Assembly: GCA_039767595.1 (NCBI GenBank)
Contig: JBDNBY010000140.1
Location: 1-8,716, forward strand
Length of the DNA: 8,716 nucleotides
Origin: JBDNBY01 sp039767595
GTDB lineage: Bacteria; Pseudomonadota; Alphaproteobacteria; Rhodobacterales; Rhodobacteraceae
Direction of reading: 5' to 3'
The notes under the pieces were generated by a model. That model was not told the DNA's origin. It saw only the letters and a list, made by a program, of their open reading frames with translations, and searched no databases. The position numbers and the translations under genes are program-made. This document shows, one piece after another, positions 6,263 through 8,716 of this stretch. How positions within the stretch are numbered: position 1 is the first letter of the stretch; every line of letters begins with the position of its first letter.

Positions 6263-6531
6263 GTACACAGGCCCAGTTAAAGATCGTGAATGAAAAGGGC
6301 TTGCATGCCCGTGCATCGGCGAAATTGGTCGAACTGGTCGAGCAATTCGATGCCAGCGCAACCATCAGCTATGGCGGTCTGTCGGCGGGGGCAGACTCTC
6401 TGATGGGGCTGTTGATGTTAGCGGCCTCCGTTGGTACAGTGATAGACGTTGAAACCAAAGGGGGGCAGGCGCCAGAGCTGCTTGCCGCGATCACCGCCCT
6501 TGTAGCAGATAAATTTGGCGAAGATTTCTAA
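6259..6531 (+). CDS. ptsH: Phosphocarrier protein HPr (NPr-like)
   Basis: Small phosphocarrier that takes phosphate from enzyme I (ptsP, not in this window) and passes it to EIIA. The 90-residue protein has the active-site motif GLHARASAKLV with His16. The regulatory serine is Ser47 in ADSLMGLLMLAAS, the expected target of the HprK encoded upstream. The ASAK sequence after the active site is typical of alphaproteobacterial HPr/NPr rather than the PAA of sugar-PTS HPr. The start overlaps the preceding gene by four bases (ATGA). No terminator follows, and the next gene begins 28 nt later. Confidence 0.95.
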   Translation: MSTQAQLKIVNEKGLHARASAKLVELVEQFDASATISYGGLSAGADSLMGLLMLAASVGTVIDVETKGGQAPELLAAITALVADKFGEDF

Positions 6532-6559
6532 TCCAAGCCCGAGCGAAAAAGAGTATAGT

Positions 6560-7468
6560 GTGACCACGCAAGCCGCCCCAGAGCATATCCCTGATCGCCC
6601 GTATGACAAACGCAAGCTGTCGTATGCCTCAACCTTTCCTAATCCGGTCAAGCGTAACATCATCCGCACGATGGAGTGGATGACTGGCAAGCTGCCACTG
6701 TTGCAAATGGTGCGCCGATTCGAAGCGCGTGGCCCCGCGTATGGCCAGGCGTTTTGGCCTCAAGCGCTCGAAATGATGGGTGTTGAGTTGCAGACCCCTC
6801 AAGACGAGATTGAAAAAATTCCGGCCAAAGGTCCGCTCATTGTGGTGGCCAATCACCCACACGGTTTGGTCGATGGGATGATTTTTGCCGAACTCATTGG
6901 CCGTATTCGCCAAGATTACAAAATTCTGACCCGCTCTTTATTAACCGGTGTCAAAGAGATTGAACAATTTATGATCCCCGTGCCGTTTCCGCATGAAAAA
7001 GATGCGCGGCTCTCAAGTTTGAAAATGCGCCAAGACTCGATGGCCCATTTGGGCGCAGGCGGATGCATCGCGATCTTCCCCTCTGGGGTGGTGTCATCCT
7101 CCGAGACGTATTTTGGCCCCGCGCTAGAGCAAGTTTGGAATCCCTTCACGGCCAAGATGATCGAACGCTCGGGTGCGACTGTGTTGCCCATGTGCTTTAC
7201 GGGGCAAAATTCACGGGCCTATCAAATCGCCAATCAACTGTCGGCGACGCTGCGTCAGGGGCTGCTGATCCACGAAGTGATCCGCACATGCAACCGGCCG
7301 CAGCGCCCCTTTGTCGGTGATCCGATCAGCGCCGAGGATATCCGCGCCCAAGGTCTCAAGCCACGCGATCTTATGGCGTGGCTGCGCGAGAAAACGTTGA
7401 ACCTTGGCAATATGCCTTTGGATGTCCCACAGGAAAAAACGATCATCGGCGATCAAAGCGAGCCGTAA
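6560..7468 (+). CDS. Lysophospholipid acyltransferase family protein (PlsC-like)
   Basis: Predicted membrane-associated acyltransferase acting on a glycerolipid or ornithine lipid; the substrate is not clear from sequence. With the GTG start the protein is 302 residues. The catalytic motif is NHPHGLVDG (98-106), an HX5D spacing like the NHP-G-DG branch of this superfamily and unlike the HX4D of classical PlsC. The second motif is IFPSG (172-176), and VLPMCFTGQNSRAYQIA (208-224) is the conserved C-terminal segment. The frame is open back to a TTG at 6515 inside ptsH. I prefer GTG at 6560 because it has AAGAG (6548-6553) upstream, avoids the overlap, and begins TTQAAPEHIPDRPYDKRKLSYA like relatives as I recall them. 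It is probably the last operon gene; it ends 12 bp from the convergent hbd. Confidence 0.88.
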   Translation: MTTQAAPEHIPDRPYDKRKLSYASTFPNPVKRNIIRTMEWMTGKLPLLQMVRRFEARGPAYGQAFWPQALEMMGVELQTPQDEIEKIPAKGPLIVVANHPHGLVDGMIFAELIGRIRQDYKILTRSLLTGVKEIEQFMIPVPFPHEKDARLSSLKMRQDSMAHLGAGGCIAIFPSGVVSSSETYFGPALEQVWNPFTAKMIERSGATVLPMCFTGQNSRAYQIANQLSATLRQGLLIHEVIRTCNRPQRPFVGDPISAEDIRAQGLKPRDLMAWLREKTLNLGNMPLDVPQEKTIIGDQSEP

Positions 7469-7480
7469 CCTGTGCAGGCC

Positions 7481-8353
7481 CTAGCGCGTGGGACGCGGCG
7501 GATCCACGCGATAATCATAAAAGCCCCGCTGCGTTTTTCGACCAAGCCAGCCCGCCTCAACATATTTCGTCAAAAGAGGGCAGGGGCGGTATTTCGTATC
7601 CGCCAGCCCATCGTGCAGCACATTCATAATCGCCAAACAGGTATCAAGCCCAATAAAATCCGCCAACTCCAGTGGCCCCATCGGGTGATTGGCGCCCAAT
7701 CGCATCGCTTGATCAATAGAGGTCACGCTGCCCACCCCTTCGTAGAGCGTATAGACAGCCTCATTGATCATCGGCACAAGGATCCGGTTCACGATAAAGG
7801 CCGGAAAATCCTCGGCGCTGGCTGCGGTTTTGCCGAGACGGGTCACAATGTCGAGGCAGGTGTCATAGGTCTGTTGGTCCGTGGCAATGCCGCGGATCAG
7901 TTCGACCAACTGCATCACAGGGACAGGGTTCATAAAGTGAAATCCCATGAACCGTTCGGGCCGATCGGTTTTGGCCGCCAGCCGCGTGATCGAGATGGAC
8001 GATGTATTCGAAGTTAAAATCGTCTGCGGCGCCAAATGCGGGGCCAACTGTTCAAAGATTTTATGCTTGACCGCTTCGTCTTCTGTGGCCGCTTCGATGA
8101 TCAAATCACAGGGGCCAATGGCCGACAGGTCGGTGGTCGTGCGAATACGTCCGCGCGCGGCGCTTGCGGCCTCTTGTGTGATTTTACCGCTTTTGACTTG
8201 GCGGCCCATGTTCTTGTCAATTTTACCCAAAGCAGCCTCAAGCGCGGCTGGGCTGATATCGGTCAGCTGCACATCATATCCCGCCAAGGCGCAGACATGC
8301 GCAATCCCATTGCCCATTTGCCCCGCGCCGATCACTCCAATTGACTGAACCAT
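7481..8353 (-). CDS. hbd: 3-hydroxybutyryl-CoA dehydrogenase
   Basis: NAD(P)-dependent cytosolic enzyme that interconverts 3-hydroxybutyryl-CoA and acetoacetyl-CoA, used in fatty-acid or polyhydroxybutyrate-linked and aromatic degradation. The 290-residue protein has the Rossmann motif GAGQMG (9-14), Ser118 in SNTSSIS, catalytic His139 in GFHFMNPVP, Glu151, Asn189 in FIVNR, and the C-terminal dimer segment NHPMGPLELADFIGLD (222-237). Two ATGs are possible. The upstream one (8360-8362) directly abuts AAAAAGG with no spacer. The downstream one (8351-8353) has AAGGA (8362-8366) eight nt away and begins MVQSIGVIGAGQMG, so I chose it. The gene is convergent with the acyltransferase and divergent from the gene at 8477. 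It looks complete and ordinary. Confidence 0.93.
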   Translation of the reverse strand: MVQSIGVIGAGQMGNGIAHVCALAGYDVQLTDISPAALEAALGKIDKNMGRQVKSGKITQEAASAARGRIRTTTDLSAIGPCDLIIEAATEDEAVKHKIFEQLAPHLAPQTILTSNTSSISITRLAAKTDRPERFMGFHFMNPVPVMQLVELIRGIATDQQTYDTCLDIVTRLGKTAASAEDFPAFIVNRILVPMINEAVYTLYEGVGSVTSIDQAMRLGANHPMGPLELADFIGLDTCLAIMNVLHDGLADTKYRPCPLLTKYVEAGWLGRKTQRGFYDYRVDPPRPTR

Positions 8354-8375
8354 TTTGACCATCCTTTTTGCTGCA

Positions 8376-8404
8376 TTTGCACAGTTACATTAAAAGCAAG
8401 TCAA
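8376..8404 (-). promoter_or_regulatory. Candidate hbd promoter (-35 TTGACT)
   Basis: On the minus strand TTGACT (8399-8404) is followed after 17 nt by TGCAAA (8376-8381), matching five and three of six consensus positions. The -10 box lies in TGCATTTGCA (8372-8381), a short near-palindrome, and the minus strand also repeats GCAAA twice, four bases apart, here. The 123-bp divergent gap (8354-8476) must hold promoters for both hbd and the gene at 8477. Confidence 0.25.
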
Positions 8405-8476
8405 CACAATTCGATCTTTAAGACGGTGTTTAAGATTTCGCTCCAGAGTGATTCTTGGTGAACTTAGGGTGAAATT

Positions 8477-8716
8477 ATGGGATATTATGATCGGTTCATG
8501 CCCACTGTGGCATATGATTTTTACGACTTACCACATAGCGGCGTGACGTTGCGCGGGCCACTGCCGGACTTTGACAAACCATTTGTCGCGGTCTGGGGCA
8601 GCTCAGAGATTTTTGGCAAATATGTTGAACAAGACGTGTGTCATCACATGTCCCAACAGATGGAACATCAGGTCGTCAATTTCGGCATTATGAATGCAGG
8701 GGTTGATGTGATGGCA
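8477..8716 (+). CDS. DUF6473-family protein, N-terminal part (runs off window)
   Basis: An open frame of 80 codons runs to the window edge without a stop. It starts at an ATG preceded by AGGGTGA (8466-8472). The sequence resembles the N-terminus of DUF6473 proteins as I recall them: LRGPLPDFDKPFVAVWGSSE followed by FGKYV (20-49 overall) and VVNFGIMNAGVDV (66-78), where relatives have FRGP, LGGTETYGKF and VNLGCVNAGLDV. The hydrophobic strand ending in WGSSE, then NxGxxNAGxD, suggests an SGNH-hydrolase-like or nucleotide-sugar-type fold, but that is inference. The family has no established function that I know of. The rest of the gene is outside the window, so length and intactness cannot be judged. 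Confidence 0.72.
   Translation, partial: MGYYDRFMPTVAYDFYDLPHSGVTLRGPLPDFDKPFVAVWGSSEIFGKYVEQDVCHHMSQQMEHQVVNFGIMNAGVDVMA

Noticed and set aside
6515..6559. TTG start for the acyltransferase, overlapping ptsH.
   Set aside because: TTG is a rare start, the added 15 residues look unrelated to the family, and GTG at 6560 has a better upstream sequence. I cannot exclude TTG fully.
7472..8017. 181-codon plus-strand open frame.
   Set aside because: It is antisense to the well-supported hbd gene, has no ribosome-binding site or family resemblance, and is a codon-bias shadow.
8363..8385. Possible PccR/RamB-like TTTGCAAA repeat upstream of hbd.
   Set aside because: GCAAA does repeat on the minus strand with a 4-base gap, but the repeat period is 9 rather than the 12 expected of TTTGCAAA-N4-TTTGCAAA, and the full octamer is not present.

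Overview
The window reads as a chromosomal core-genome segment of an alphaproteobacterium, most likely a Rhodobacterales/Roseobacter-group member. The evidence is the gene order pckA / chvI-chvG-hprK-rapZ-EIIA(Man)-ptsH, the truncated alphaproteobacterial type of HPr kinase, and a downstream gene matching the DUF6473 family, which I know mainly from this group. The species cannot be named from the sequence alone.

Layout. Bases 1-158 are AT-rich and hold no long gene, only a 22-codon mini-ORF with a strong Shine-Dalgarno sequence. A hairpin terminator with A and T tracts on its two sides (159-184) closes pckA, which lies on the minus strand at 208-1806 (ATP-dependent PEP carboxykinase, start trimmed to residue 26 of the open frame). 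The 314-bp divergent region 1807-2120 carries a LacI/GalR-type operator, a strong bulged hairpin or tandem palindrome in the pckA leader, and candidate promoters for both directions. The plus strand then carries one tight operon: chvI (2121), chvG (2822, TAATG overlap), hprK (4515, 1-bp gap), rapZ (4983), EIIA-Man (5879), ptsH/HPr (6259, ATGA overlap) and a lysophospholipid-acyltransferase-like gene (6560, GTG start). It runs tail to tail, 12 bp apart, into hbd on the minus strand (7481-8353, 3-hydroxybutyryl-CoA dehydrogenase). Divergent from hbd, a DUF6473-family gene starts at 8477 and runs off the window.

How the genes fit together. ChvG/ChvI is an envelope and acid-stress two-component system. 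HprK, HPr and an EIIA of the mannose type with no EIIB or EIIC form a regulatory rather than sugar-transporting PTS. RapZ belongs to the amino-sugar-sensing regulatory ATPase family. pckA controls entry into gluconeogenesis. The locus therefore groups envelope sensing, carbon/nitrogen-state phosphorelay and a gluconeogenic enzyme, with a membrane-lipid acyltransferase as the last operon gene.

I found no CRISPR array, insertion sequence, tRNA, rRNA or phage gene. The most interesting signals are regulatory: the putative CceR/PckR operator and the hairpin upstream of pckA, the mini-ORF beside the pckA terminator, a hairpin just before rapZ, and the Arg in place of Lys in the RapZ P-loop.
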